A stretch of DNA of 54,690 nucleotides, taken from the IMG/VR virus record IMGVR_UViG_3300037246_000474, positions 1 to 54,690 of that record. The stretch is one strand, 5' to 3'. The position numbers were made by a program, and so were the translations under genes. The number at the start of each line of letters is the position of its first letter. Positions within the stretch are counted from its first letter, which is position 1. Positions 1-7,061 of this stretch are shown piece after piece. The notes beneath the pieces were generated by a model. It had not been told where the DNA came from and searched no databases. It was given only the letters and a program-made list of their open reading frames with translations. The stretch is from a virus.

Positions 1-41
1 CAGTCAAAAGAATCAGGCTGAAAATTTATTTTATTTAGTTG

Positions 42-70
42 TTGCAACTGAATTGCCAATCGTTTATAAA
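42..70 (+). promoter_or_regulatory. Candidate sigma-70 promoter for the plus-strand gene block
   Basis: TTGCAA at 42-47 and TATAAA at 65-70 are separated by 17 bases, a standard sigma-70 spacing. The -10 matches the consensus in 5 of 6 positions and the -35 in 4 of 6. It lies 56 bases before the first ATG, in an AT-rich stretch with no gene. It would serve the plus-strand block of small genes. Seen by eye only; AT-rich DNA gives chance matches. Confidence 0.4.
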
Positions 71-125
71 CTGTAATACGTTTTATTTAATTAGTAGTTT
101 AATCTTATCAAGAAGGAGTTTTAAT

Positions 126-497
126 ATGAATAAGCAAGAGTTGAAGTTAAGAGAAGGTCGTTTGTCAAAGTTGGTTCAGGATTTCATGGATAACAAGAGA
201 GACATTGCGTTACTAAACAGTGCGCAAACAATACTCAAAGCCAAGATTGAAGCAAGGATGGTTACCAATAATAGTAAGGTGCTATTCTACAATGACGAGT
301 ATGTTCAGAAATGTCCTAATCCAACTGTGAGTATTAATGTTGCCAAGTTCAAGAATGCTACCAATAAAGACGAGTTCATGCAGTGTATCAAGGTAGATGT
401 TGCCAAGGCTCGTAAGGTACTCTCAGAGGGTCAGGTAGAGCAGATCATTGATACTAAGTCTGGCAGTAAACTTGTTACTGGTTCAATAGTAGAGTAA
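126..497 (+). CDS. Hypothetical protein, first gene of the plus-strand block
   Basis: A 123-residue soluble protein of unknown function. The ATG at 126 is preceded by AAGGAG at 112-117, so it is preferred over an upstream in-frame ATG at 39 that lacks a ribosome site and would put the start inside the candidate promoter. The N-terminal half is rich in Lys, Arg and Leu and looks helical; the C-terminal half is of mixed composition. There is no membrane segment and no recognisable motif. It heads a run of same-strand small genes, the usual arrangement of early host-takeover genes in phages; that role is inferred from position alone. Confidence 0.75.
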   Translation: MNKQELKLREGRLSKLVQDFMDNKRDIALLNSAQTILKAKIEARMVTNNSKVLFYNDEYVQKCPNPTVSINVAKFKNATNKDEFMQCIKVDVAKARKVLSEGQVEQIIDTKSGSKLVTGSIVE

Positions 498-596
498 CCA
501 CTTGAGGGTACTTGGTATGCTAAGGTCAGGTTCATAGCGTGGCAGGGCAGGGAGTACCTGAGAGTAGTCATTCTAATTTATAGAAGGGAGTATAAG

Positions 597-839
597 ATGG
601 AATCAGCATACGCTAGGAATTACGCTACAGGGAGAGAGGACAAGGCGAGTGGTCACAAGATGACACTGCCTGACACCATCACTGAGCAACATGCCTATCG
701 TGGTTACATGGATGGGTACAGTGGGAGAGAGTTCAACGAACCAAAGGCTATGGCAGTGAAGCAGACGTTCAAAAACCATGCTGAGGGCAATTTTAAAATC
801 CACGGGGAGGGAGACATAAATGTTAGGAGTCAGATTTAA
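597..839 (+). CDS. Hypothetical small protein
   Basis: An 80-residue polar protein with an Arg/Tyr/Gly-rich first half (residues 1-45) and no recognised family. AGAAGGGAG stands just upstream of the ATG. Its 3' end overlaps the next gene by 20 bases, and the ribosome site of that gene (GGGGAGGGAG) lies inside its coding sequence, which suggests coupled translation. Confidence 0.7.
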   Translation: MESAYARNYATGREDKASGHKMTLPDTITEQHAYRGYMDGYSGREFNEPKAMAVKQTFKNHAEGNFKIHGEGDINVRSQI

Positions 840-1032
840 AACCAAGAAGGAATTGAAGGGCATGGTGGGTTCAAACATCAAGCCACATATCATCGAGACA
901 TCACTGTTCGGTGAAGAGTACGATGGCGAAAACCAAGGCACCTGCGTGTGTGTATCTCTTGACCCATACAATGTCAGGAATGCGTTCGCACAGATATGGG
1001 TGAGGGACAATATTCTAACCAAGGTCACATAG
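820..1032 (+). CDS. Hypothetical small protein
   Basis: A 70-residue protein of unknown function. The ATG at 820 has GGGAGGGAG about five bases upstream, inside the preceding gene. The N-terminus is basic (RFKTKKELKG) and the rest is mixed, with no membrane segment or known motif. The stop codon sits directly before the AGGAGGGAG that serves the next gene, so the spacing is that of a compact operon. Confidence 0.65.
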   Translation: MLGVRFKTKKELKGMVGSNIKPHIIETSLFGEEYDGENQGTCVCVSLDPYNVRNAFAQIWVRDNILTKVT

Positions 1033-1043
1033 GAGGGAGAGAC

Positions 1044-1412
1044 ATGGAGCAAGGTAAATTAATATTTGATATGAATGACAGTGGCGAGTGCCATTGTGAG
1101 TATGACGAAGATGCATTGCAGTTAGGTATCGTGATTCGTAAGAAGTCTCCATCAGGGTATTGGTATGTCAGGGTGGAGGGGTTTGGATGGAACAGGATTA
1201 ATGGCTTTGCATATGTCAATCAGTTGACAGGCAAGGGTTGGTTACGTAAGATACTACCTGATACTGAATGTCATTTTAAGATATACCACTACGGCAAGGG
1301 ATTACTTGTTCAAAACTTCCACCATGATAGCTGTAGTGGAGACGAGAAGTATTATTGTGTACCAATTAGCAAGAAGACGTTCGACAATAAATCTTATGAA
1401 GGGAGCGTGTAA
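1044..1412 (+). CDS. Hypothetical protein
   Basis: A 122-residue protein of unknown function. The ATG at 1044 is chosen because AGGAGGGAG lies just upstream; an earlier in-frame ATG at 996 lies within the previous gene and has no ribosome site. The middle is aromatic and beta-like (GYWYVRVEGFGWNRINGF). Cysteines occur at several places but not as a CxxC pair set. Its stop shares one base with the start of the next gene (TAATG), which points to coupling. Confidence 0.7.
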   Translation: MEQGKLIFDMNDSGECHCEYDEDALQLGIVIRKKSPSGYWYVRVEGFGWNRINGFAYVNQLTGKGWLRKILPDTECHFKIYHYGKGLLVQNFHHDSCSGDEKYYCVPISKKTFDNKSYEGSV

Positions 1413-1918
1413 TGAGTAAGACGATAGACAGTAAAATGATGAAGAGAGCAGTGGAGAGTTTGTTTAACAATGAGGTATATCGTAATTGCAAGGTGTCAAG
1501 TCATAGCCAATTGGAGCGTTGGATTATTGAAGAATTGAAGCAGTATTCTCCAAGTGATAGTGCAATGGCATTACAGAAGATCATGTATGAGATAAGAGGT
1601 ATTAATTTTGATATTGATGAACCGAAGGAAAATGATATTGATGCCGAGGTAGGTAATTTAGTACGAAGGTATTTAGACTACGGCTTGCACATGTCAGATA
1701 CAGGTGGTGGGTGTACCGCATTCAGGTGGTCGAATGAAGATGGTAGTCACTATGCATTAGTCACTACCGAGGGTGGGTGTGATGTACCTTCAAGCCTCGA
1801 TGACCCTGTTCAGTTTGGTTTCTACAATGAGTCCGATGATATGCTGTACCACAAAGAGTTCAAGACATCTATCGATATGTTTTCCGATAGACTTATTACT
1901 TACCTTATAGATTGTTAA
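1412..1918 (+). CDS. Hypothetical protein
   Basis: A 168-residue acidic soluble protein with no recognised domain. The ATG overlaps the previous stop by one base and has GAAGGGAG upstream. The first 60 residues look helical; the C-terminal half is aromatic and acidic with a glycine-rich stretch (SDTGGGCTAFRW). It belongs to the compact plus-strand operon of unknown genes. Confidence 0.75.
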   Translation: MSKTIDSKMMKRAVESLFNNEVYRNCKVSSHSQLERWIIEELKQYSPSDSAMALQKIMYEIRGINFDIDEPKENDIDAEVGNLVRRYLDYGLHMSDTGGGCTAFRWSNEDGSHYALVTTEGGCDVPSSLDDPVQFGFYNESDDMLYHKEFKTSIDMFSDRLITYLIDC

Positions 1919-1941
1919 ACTTTAGACAGGGAGAGAGTACG

Positions 1942-2190
1942 ATGGTTGCACAAGAAGAGAGAACAGATATGAAGGATTACCAGATATGCACAAGGTGTGG
2001 AGAGGCTAAAGGATTCAACTCTTACAACATTACCAAGTGTAAAGACTGCCAGAGGGAGATCGCAGATGAAGAGTTCCTTGACAGTGGGTCAGAGAGTGTT
2101 ATCAGGGAGAATGCTGATCGTCCTAAGCAGGTGCGTGTTGATCTACATGAGCAGGAGTCTTACCTCGACAAGCTACTGGAGGAATATTGA
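1942..2190 (+). CDS. Small zinc-ribbon protein
   Basis: An 82-residue protein with two CxxC pairs, CTRC and CKDC, about 15 residues apart near residues 17-36, the spacing of a treble-clef or zinc-ribbon finger. The rest is acidic. Small zinc ribbons of this kind are common among early phage proteins and may bind nucleic acid or host proteins; which one is unknown here. The start at 1942 follows AGGGAGAGAG. An upstream in-frame ATG at 1912 overlaps the previous stop and lacks a ribosome site. Confidence 0.65.
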   Translation: MVAQEERTDMKDYQICTRCGEAKGFNSYNITKCKDCQREIADEEFLDSGSESVIRENADRPKQVRVDLHEQESYLDKLLEEY

Positions 2191-2246
2191 CAGTGGAGTT
2201 ACATAGAATAATAGGATATTATTCACCTTTACATAGGAGACAACAG

Positions 2247-2450
2247 ATGAAGCATTTAGATGGCGATGGTAACGAGATCAAGGTAGGTGATAGTGTTGGT
2301 TTCAAGTCAGACTATGAGCAGGTCGGTGAGGTCATTGCTTTACTGGCGCATGGCAAGGTTGAGTTGTACGATGATAATGGTTTCGGTGGTGAGTATCTCA
2401 GGTATGCAAAGAAGACAGTTGAAGATGCAAGTAGATGTTGGTTGGTATAA
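2247..2450 (+). CDS. Hypothetical small beta-rich protein
   Basis: A 67-residue protein with alternating beta-like segments (GNEIKVGDSVGFKSDYEQVG), resembling a small SH3- or KOW-like barrel in pattern only; no family is assigned. The ATG at 2247 is chosen for the AGGAG at 2237. A TTG at 2187 that overlaps the previous stop is the alternative, giving 87 residues. Confidence 0.6.
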   Translation: MKHLDGDGNEIKVGDSVGFKSDYEQVGEVIALLAHGKVELYDDNGFGGEYLRYAKKTVEDASRCWLV

Positions 2451-2503
2451 GTCATGTGTGTACACATTACTTTATAAATTAATATTATTCAAGGAGATTA
2501 TCG

Positions 2504-2920
2504 ATGGACAAAGCAAAAGTGCAGGACATGAGAGTGCAGATAACAAAAGCATTGGCTGATATTGCAGATGGTACAGGTATGACATTGAGACTTGGTAACA
2601 TCAATTTTACAGACTCAGGATTTAGAGGTACTATCCACTGTGAAGAGATAGGTGCCAATGGGCTTCCTGAGAGGTATAAGGCTGATTGGGACGAAGCAGT
2701 GAGTCTTAACCTAGTCAAGAAGGAATGGTTCGGTGTGGAGACTATGAGCAGGGATTCAAATTACAAGGTTGTTGGTTATGATTTCAAGAAGAGGAAGAGT
2801 AATATTATGCTCCAGAGGCAAGATAACGGCAAGATATATTGCACTACTCAGATTCACTTCTACAAGCCTGAATTTAAGAGAGATAAAGATAAAATAAAAC
2901 CCTTGCGCATAGTAGGGTAG
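2504..2920 (+). CDS. Hypothetical phage protein
   Basis: A 138-residue soluble basic protein. AAGGAG stands eight bases before the ATG. The first 60 residues, with the pattern ADIADGTGMTLRLGNINFTD, resemble a recurrent phage protein of unknown function, recognised from pattern memory and not from a search. The C-terminus is lysine-rich. There is a 53-base gap to the gene before it. Confidence 0.7.
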   Translation: MDKAKVQDMRVQITKALADIADGTGMTLRLGNINFTDSGFRGTIHCEEIGANGLPERYKADWDEAVSLNLVKKEWFGVETMSRDSNYKVVGYDFKKRKSNIMLQRQDNGKIYCTTQIHFYKPEFKRDKDKIKPLRIVG

Positions 2921-2975
2921 TGTGATACAATGCGGTTTTATTACTTTATTAGTTTAATCTTTATAGGGGATAGCG

Positions 2976-3335
2976 ATGAAATATTTGATGATAGCAATCT
3001 TAATGGTGGTAATGAGTGCGAGTGTTATCAAGGCAGATACACAAGATGATGCAATCATGTCGGAAATGAAGAATTCGATAATAACGCATCGTGTAACTAT
3101 TGTTTGTCAGGCACTGGTAATATCGGGCTTGCAGGGACATATTGAGATAAATTCATTCGAAGATTGGTGGGATTATTTCAGAGGAACTTCTACAAGTCTA
3201 TGGGGTGAAGAGGGTGTCTTTGCGTTTAAAGGAATGAAAGTAACAACCATCACCGATGATATATGGATGCTAATGATGGAAGCGTCATACAAGAATACAT
3301 TAATAGGAATCAACAGAACACTTAATAGGTTTTAA
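2976..3335 (+). CDS. Secreted (signal-peptide) protein of unknown function
   Basis: A 119-residue protein that starts with a typical signal peptide: a basic residue, a hydrophobic core at residues 3-17 (YLMIAILMVVMSASV) and a likely cleavage after KA near residue 21. The mature part of about 98 residues has one Cys and several Trp (SFEDWWDYF). There is no lipobox. It should reach the periplasm of a Gram-negative host; superinfection exclusion or lysis control are possible roles but not shown. AGGGGAT precedes the ATG. Confidence 0.7.
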   Translation: MKYLMIAILMVVMSASVIKADTQDDAIMSEMKNSIITHRVTIVCQALVISGLQGHIEINSFEDWWDYFRGTSTSLWGEEGVFAFKGMKVTTITDDIWMLMMEASYKNTLIGINRTLNRF

Positions 3336-3370
3336 TTTTATTAGTTGTTAATTTTAGAATGGAGAGTATT

Positions 3371-3661
3371 ATGAGTCAGGGAAGTGGAAAGAAAGAGTAC
3401 AAGCCGAAGTACAGTAACAAAATAGAGTACAGTGAATTTAAGACAGATTATGGGACACATCACATGATACACTTCCCTATCAATGTCAACGAGGACACTG
3501 GATATGGTAAGATGTTTGGCTTGGGTGCAGGTAAGCTAAGAGCAATCATAGGTACGCCTCAAGCTATAATCGAAGCCAAGGCACATCTTGAGAAGTATCC
3601 AGACGAGGGAGTCACGCAGATTAAGGTTGATGACCATGTTGGCAATGAGTGGGACAATTGA
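3371..3661 (+). CDS. Hypothetical protein
   Basis: A 96-residue protein of unknown function. The start at 3371 follows GGAGAG; another in-frame ATG four codons earlier has no ribosome site. The N-terminus is Lys/Tyr-rich and the body is beta-like, with YGKMFGLGAGKLRAII in the centre. It overlaps the next gene by about 13 bases. Confidence 0.65.
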   Translation: MSQGSGKKEYKPKYSNKIEYSEFKTDYGTHHMIHFPINVNEDTGYGKMFGLGAGKLRAIIGTPQAIIEAKAHLEKYPDEGVTQIKVDDHVGNEWDN

Positions 3662-3852
3662 TTAAGGCAGAAGACGTAATCGCACTATGTTCATCGCTGG
3701 CAAAGTATCGGAAGTCTCTGGAGAAGGAGATTGAAAGACAGAAGTTGTTTCAGAAGAAGTATCCTGTTCATGAGGTAAGGCACAAATCAAGAGAAGATTG
3801 TTATCAAAATGCATTGAATATTTTTAATTCTTTAGTGGGAGAGAAGACGTGA
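3649..3852 (+). CDS. Hypothetical small basic protein
   Basis: A 67-residue Lys-rich, mostly helical protein. The start is uncertain: GTG at 3649 or TTG at 3658 overlapping the previous stop as TTGA; neither has a strong ribosome site, so coupling to the previous gene is likely. Its stop overlaps the GTG start of the methyltransferase gene (GTGA). Confidence 0.55.
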   Translation: MGQLIKAEDVIALCSSLAKYRKSLEKEIERQKLFQKKYPVHEVRHKSREDCYQNALNIFNSLVGEKT

Positions 3853-5186
3853 ACGTATTATCTTTATTCGATGGAATGTCATGCGCACAGATAGCACTTA
3901 ACAGAGAGGGGGTGGAGTATGATAAATACTTCGCCTCCGAGGTTGACAAGTATGCTATCAAAGTGACTCAGGCAAACTATCCAAATACAATCCAATTAGG
4001 ATGCATAACGGAATTGACATATAGCAAGCTATTTAAAAATGGTGCAAGCAATATCGACCTGCTGATAGGTGGGAGTCCTTGTCAGGGATTTTCCTTCGCA
4101 GGTAAGCAGTTAAACTTTGATGACCCTCGCAGTAGGTTGTTCTTTGAGTATGTGCGTATTTTGCACACACTGAAAGAGATCAATCCAGATATTAAATTCA
4201 TACTTGAGAACGTCAAGATGAAGAAGGAGTTTCAGGATGCTATTTCTAAGTTCATTGGTGTTGAGCCGATTGAGATAAATTCTAACCTCGTTTCGGCTCA
4301 GAACAGAAGAAGATTATACTGGACAAACATTCCGCATCTGGTTCAGCCACTAGACAAACAGATCATGCTAGAGGACATAGTGCATGAAGGGTACCACGTG
4401 GACAGAGACAAGTCGCATGCTATAATTGGTAGTATAGGTAGGACAACAGAGAGAGAATACTTCCAGAAGAAGCAGGGACAGATGGCAGTGAAGACAGGGA
4501 GAGCATTTGCTCATGGTGTAGACAGGGAGAAGTCTCATTGTATCGATGCAAACTACTGGAAGGGTGGCAACTTCAAATCATACTTCGAGAAACACAGAAG
4601 ACAGTTAGTGTTTGAAGCACTGAAAGAGTATCACGTGCCGTTTGATAAGACTCTCCAGATCATGGACAAAGAGGTAGCACGTGGTAAGGTGGGATACTTC
4701 AACGCAGACAGTCAGGCAAACAGGGTATACTATATCCACGACAAGGCAGTCACGCTGTGTGGCGATGCAGGTGGTGGTAGTGCAAAGATGGGTCAGTACC
4801 TGTTCGGTTGTATAACTCCTGATAGAGTCAACAAGAGACAGAACGGTCAGAGGTTTTCAGAAGGGAAGAAATTCTATACTCTTACTGCACAAGATCAGCA
4901 TGGCATCCTGATAGAAGGATACATACGTAAGCTTACACCGATGGAGTGTGAACGTCTACAGACTGTACCAGAAGACTATACAAACCATGTATCAAATACT
5001 CAGAGGTACAAGATGTTAGGCAATGGAATGACAGTGGACGTGATAGCGCATATCCTGAACTTCATGCCAGTTTATGCACCATGTGGGTGTCTGGAAGAGG
5101 ATGTACATAGCTATTGGTGCGATTGTTGTCAGGTGACTACAGTAGTCTGTCACCATAATTCATATGGAACATGCATGTGTTCTTAA
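3849..5186 (+). CDS. dcm: DNA (cytosine-5) methyltransferase
   Basis: Transfers a methyl group from S-adenosylmethionine to carbon 5 of cytosine in DNA, probably to protect phage DNA from host restriction. The 445 residues carry the family motifs in order: SAM-binding SLFDGMSCAQIAL at 5-17, the catalytic PCQ with Cys78, ENV at 120-122, QNRRRLYW at 151-158, and GNGMTVDVIAHIL near 385-397. Between them lies a target-recognition region. After motif X, about 40 residues hold roughly ten Cys and His in CxC and CxxC groups, an added zinc-binding-like tail that such enzymes usually lack. The GTG start overlaps the previous stop and follows GGGAGAGA. No partner restriction enzyme is present. Confidence 0.93.
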   Translation: MNVLSLFDGMSCAQIALNREGVEYDKYFASEVDKYAIKVTQANYPNTIQLGCITELTYSKLFKNGASNIDLLIGGSPCQGFSFAGKQLNFDDPRSRLFFEYVRILHTLKEINPDIKFILENVKMKKEFQDAISKFIGVEPIEINSNLVSAQNRRRLYWTNIPHLVQPLDKQIMLEDIVHEGYHVDRDKSHAIIGSIGRTTEREYFQKKQGQMAVKTGRAFAHGVDREKSHCIDANYWKGGNFKSYFEKHRRQLVFEALKEYHVPFDKTLQIMDKEVARGKVGYFNADSQANRVYYIHDKAVTLCGDAGGGSAKMGQYLFGCITPDRVNKRQNGQRFSEGKKFYTLTAQDQHGILIEGYIRKLTPMECERLQTVPEDYTNHVSNTQRYKMLGNGMTVDVIAHILNFMPVYAPCGCLEEDVHSYWCDCCQVTTVVCHHNSYGTCMCS

Positions 5187-5189
5187 CAT

Positions 5190-5270
5190 AAGAGTGCAGA
5201 GGGGGAGTGTTCATTTAGGGGTTCTATTTTCTTACCTCATATGGCATCAAAGGGCTTCCTCTCTGCTCTT
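5190..5270 (+). terminator. Hairpin after the methyltransferase gene, possible terminator
   Basis: AAGA(GT)GCAGAGGGG at 5190-5204 pairs with TCCTCTCTGCTCTT ending at 5270, about 13 pairs with a two-base bulge and two or three wobble pairs. It is followed by AACTTTTATAG. The loop of about 50 bases is long for a classical terminator, so it may instead be an RNA-processing or regulatory hairpin. It fills the gap between the methyltransferase and the next gene. Confidence 0.35.
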
Positions 5271-5294
5271 AACTTTTATAGAAGGGAGCGACAA

Positions 5295-5462
5295 ATGGTA
5301 GTATGTAACAGGTGTGACCATGAGATTCAGTATGGTGACGAGTACAAGATAGCATATAACCAGATATGGTGCATAGAGTGTGCCGATGAAATTGATGAAG
5401 ATGATGGTAGTTTCGGAATGACATACATCAGATCGGAGGGAGTGGGAGATGCTAAGAAGTGA
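5295..5462 (+). CDS. Small zinc-ribbon protein
   Basis: A 55-residue protein with CNRC at residues 4-7 and CIEC at residues 25-28, a compact zinc ribbon, followed by an acidic stretch. GAAGGGAG precedes the ATG at 5295. An upstream in-frame ATG at 5241 lies inside the hairpin described before this gene and is rejected. It overlaps the next small gene by 14 bases. Confidence 0.6.
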   Translation: MVVCNRCDHEIQYGDEYKIAYNQIWCIECADEIDEDDGSFGMTYIRSEGVGDAKK

Positions 5463-5589
5463 GCTAATAACACAGTTGAGATTTGCATTACGTTTAGCAA
5501 CAAGTCCTGCGGAAGAGGTGGTGGAGTTTGAATTAGGTGATACTGATTTCTGTTTTGAATTTGACAAGGAGAAAAAAGATGGCAAGTGA
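5449..5589 (+). CDS. Hypothetical 46-residue protein
   Basis: A short reading frame, ATG at 5449 with CGGAGGGAG about five bases upstream. The N-terminus is helical (SELITQLRFALRLATS) and the C-terminus is acidic and phenylalanine-rich. It overlaps the gene before it by 14 bases and the gene after it by 11. Overlaps and a good ribosome site fit the operon pattern. No family recognised. Confidence 0.55.
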   Translation: MLRSELITQLRFALRLATSPAEEVVEFELGDTDFCFEFDKEKKDGK

Positions 5590-5791
5590 TATCGAGGTGA
5601 TAGTAAGGAAAGACTTTTGTGGTAATGATCTCACGATTGGTACCAAGGTAATATTCATGGAGCTTGGCTATAGGAATTTTGATACAGGTATCATTACTCA
5701 TATGTCAAATTTGAAGGGTACCATTACCAGAGACAATGGCAAGAAGAATATTCAATTGTACACACAGATGATACGAGCCAACCACGGGTAA
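5579..5791 (+). CDS. Hypothetical small protein
   Basis: A 70-residue beta-rich protein; VIVRKDFCGNDLTIGTKVIF near the N-terminus suggests a small barrel-type fold. The ATG at 5579 has AAGGAG upstream; an earlier in-frame ATG at 5537 has no ribosome site. It is the last gene before a 316-base gap. Function unknown. Confidence 0.6.
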   Translation: MASDIEVIVRKDFCGNDLTIGTKVIFMELGYRNFDTGIITHMSNLKGTITRDNGKKNIQLYTQMIRANHG

Positions 5792-5796
5792 TATCC

Positions 5797-5825
5797 TTGA
5801 CAATTGGCAGGTCGTATGATAGACT
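5797..5825 (+). promoter_or_regulatory. Candidate sigma-70 promoter in the 5.8-6.1 kb gap
   Basis: A perfect TTGACA at 5797-5802 is followed after 17 bases by TAGACT at 5820-5825, which matches 4 of 6 -10 positions. The same -10 hexamer at the same spacing occurs in the candidate promoter before the tRNA cluster on the other strand. It could drive the transcript that carries the mini-ORF region and the gene at 6108. Confidence 0.4.
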
Positions 5826-6034
5826 GTAGAACTTTGACGCATAATGATGATTAGCATAACCATTTTTAGAGGGGAGTGCAGTAGTCATGGGAGCATCGTA
5901 AGCCGTAGAAGCCCAATTCTACTTCTTAGAGTTGACTGACACTTTTGTTGAAAGAGAGGTGCAGTATGAGATATTAACAGTGCTGACGAGCTACGTACAA
6001 GCGAGATATATATACCACAATTAACTAAACTTAA
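5826..6034 (+). other. Leader region with two ribosome-site-plus-mini-ORF units
   Basis: No normal gene fits in this gap. Two strong ribosome sites are each followed by a tiny frame: GAGGGGAG at 5869-5876 with ATG GGA GCA TCG TAA at 5887-5901, and AGAGAGG at 5953-5959 with ATG AGA TAT TAA at 5966-5977. Both are preceded by GTGCAGTA. A small hairpin, GTAGAA with TTCTAC, lies at 5905-5922. These could be minigenes, start remnants or part of a regulatory leader. A 31-codon frame also crosses the region but lacks a ribosome site. Confidence 0.35.
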
Positions 6035-6070
6035 AACCGAGTCTTCGTACTCTTCTGCGGAGATTCGGTT
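6035..6070 (+). terminator. Strong hairpin, possible terminator or leader hairpin
   Basis: AACCGAGTCTTCG at 6035-6047 pairs with CGGAGATTCGGTT ending at 6070, 13 pairs including two wobbles, around a 10-base loop. The 3' side continues ATTTATTTAC and the other strand reads TTTTAAGTTT after the stem, so it could act in either direction, weakly. It lies 37 bases before the start of the gene at 6108. Confidence 0.45.
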
Positions 6071-6107
6071 ATTTATTTACAGGAAGAGATTATTGAAGGG
6101 AGTCATA

Positions 6108-6536
6108 ATGGCAGATGAAGTAAAAAAGGCAATTCAACGTAGTTTGGAGCTATTCGTAGAGGCAGTAGAGAGAACCAGTAATCTGGAGATCGTCTGTGAG
6201 GAAGAGGTCGAAGGTAAAGACCTCTTGGTTGTAGAGAATAGCGAAGTAGCAGAAGACATTGAAGGTCACCAGTGTACCGTTGACGTGTCTGAGATATTTG
6301 CAGTGATTAAAGACTGCAGAACGGCTCAACAGTTCATCGATGTGATTAACTGTGACAGGGGTCCAATTGTGCTTAACGGAATCACTCGTATCGTTGGATA
6401 TTACTCTAGGGTCAACAACTGGAACAAGAGCAAGATCGGTGAGCTAAGAGATCGTAAGAGTAAAAACTATGCTCTGTCTGGTCAGCATGCCGTTCATGAA
6501 GAGGCACGTGACAAGGCTGTAAACGCATTATCGTAG
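6108..6536 (+). CDS. Protein with an anaerobic-RNR-tail-like motif
   Basis: A 142-residue acidic protein. The C-terminal third contains ITRIVGYYSRVNNWNKSK followed by ELRDRKSKNY, which resembles the C-terminal segment of class III ribonucleotide reductase NrdD and of small stand-alone proteins with that tail (R-V-x-G-Y ... W-N-x-G-K ... E-x-x-D-R). The CxxC zinc pairs that usually accompany the segment are missing and there is no NrdD barrel, so it cannot be a working reductase. The first 100 residues are unfamiliar. The ATG at 6108 has GAAGGGAG upstream. It is the last plus-strand gene. Confidence 0.6.
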   Translation: MADEVKKAIQRSLELFVEAVERTSNLEIVCEEEVEGKDLLVVENSEVAEDIEGHQCTVDVSEIFAVIKDCRTAQQFIDVINCDRGPIVLNGITRIVGYYSRVNNWNKSKIGELRDRKSKNYALSGQHAVHEEARDKAVNALS

Positions 6537-6565
6537 TATTCATTCACCAAGTGTGCTATGAGTTG

Positions 6566-6620
6566 AAATCTCCCAACTGTCAACCTCTTCGGAGTAAGCT
6601 GATAGAAGGGAGATTTTTTT
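6566..6620 (+). terminator. Rho-independent terminator between convergent blocks
   Basis: AAATCTCCC at 6566-6574 pairs with GGGAGATTT at 6608-6616, and seven T run through 6620. Inside the loop is a second hairpin, CTC-TTCG-GAG, a stable UUCG tetraloop. It lies 30 bases after the last plus-strand gene and directly before the 3' end of the first minus-strand gene, so it should stop plus-strand transcription; the reverse strand has a poor T tract. Confidence 0.8.
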
Positions 6621-6626
6621 ATGCCA

Positions 6627-7061
6627 TTACAGAAACCATTCCAAGTCTTTGCCGAGTATCTTCGCTATCCTTTCCAGTGTCTTGATTGATACCCTCTGTT
6701 TCTTCTGCTCAACGTAATTCATGTAGACTGCAGATATGCCAAGTTCCTTTGCCAGTCCTGCCTGAGAGATACCTTCGACTACCTGCACATGTTCAGCACG
6801 TGCCTGTCTAATGCGATCTGCTATCTTGTCATAGATACCCTTGTCAAGTACAAAGTCATCCAAGTCCTTCTTGGTGATACGTATTACCCTGCTTCCAGAC
6901 TTTCCGGTAACCTTGTAGTAGGGAATTCTCTTCTGCTTAAATAGTTGTAACTTCAATTCCTCTTTGGGTATACCGATATAATTTGCCGCTAATCCAATAG
7001 TGAAACACTGGACCCGCTTGCCACTTGTATCAATTACCACTTGCTTTTTTTTCTTTGGCAC
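6627..7061 (-). CDS. Two-domain helix-turn-helix DNA-binding regulator
   Basis: A 144-residue protein with two DNA-binding modules. Residues about 20-75 look like an excisionase/MerR-type winged helix (AANYIGIPKEELKLQLFKQ, then SRVIRITKKDLDDFV). Residues about 82-144 are an XRE/Cro-type domain with SQAGLAKELGISAVYMNYVE, IKTLERIAKILG and a C-terminal WFL. It probably regulates phage or host transcription; no repressor cleavage or oligomerisation domain is present. The GTG start lies within the end of the MazG-like gene, a 32-base overlap. It is the last gene of the minus-strand block. Confidence 0.8.
   Translation of the reverse strand: MPKKKKQVVIDTSGKRVQCFTIGLAANYIGIPKEELKLQLFKQKRIPYYKVTGKSGSRVIRITKKDLDDFVLDKGIYDKIADRIRQARAEHVQVVEGISQAGLAKELGISAVYMNYVEQKKQRVSIKTLERIAKILGKDLEWFL

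Noticed and set aside
603-1052. A 149-codon minus-strand frame in the plus-strand early block
   Set aside because: It is opposite three overlapping plus-strand genes with good ribosome sites and has none itself.
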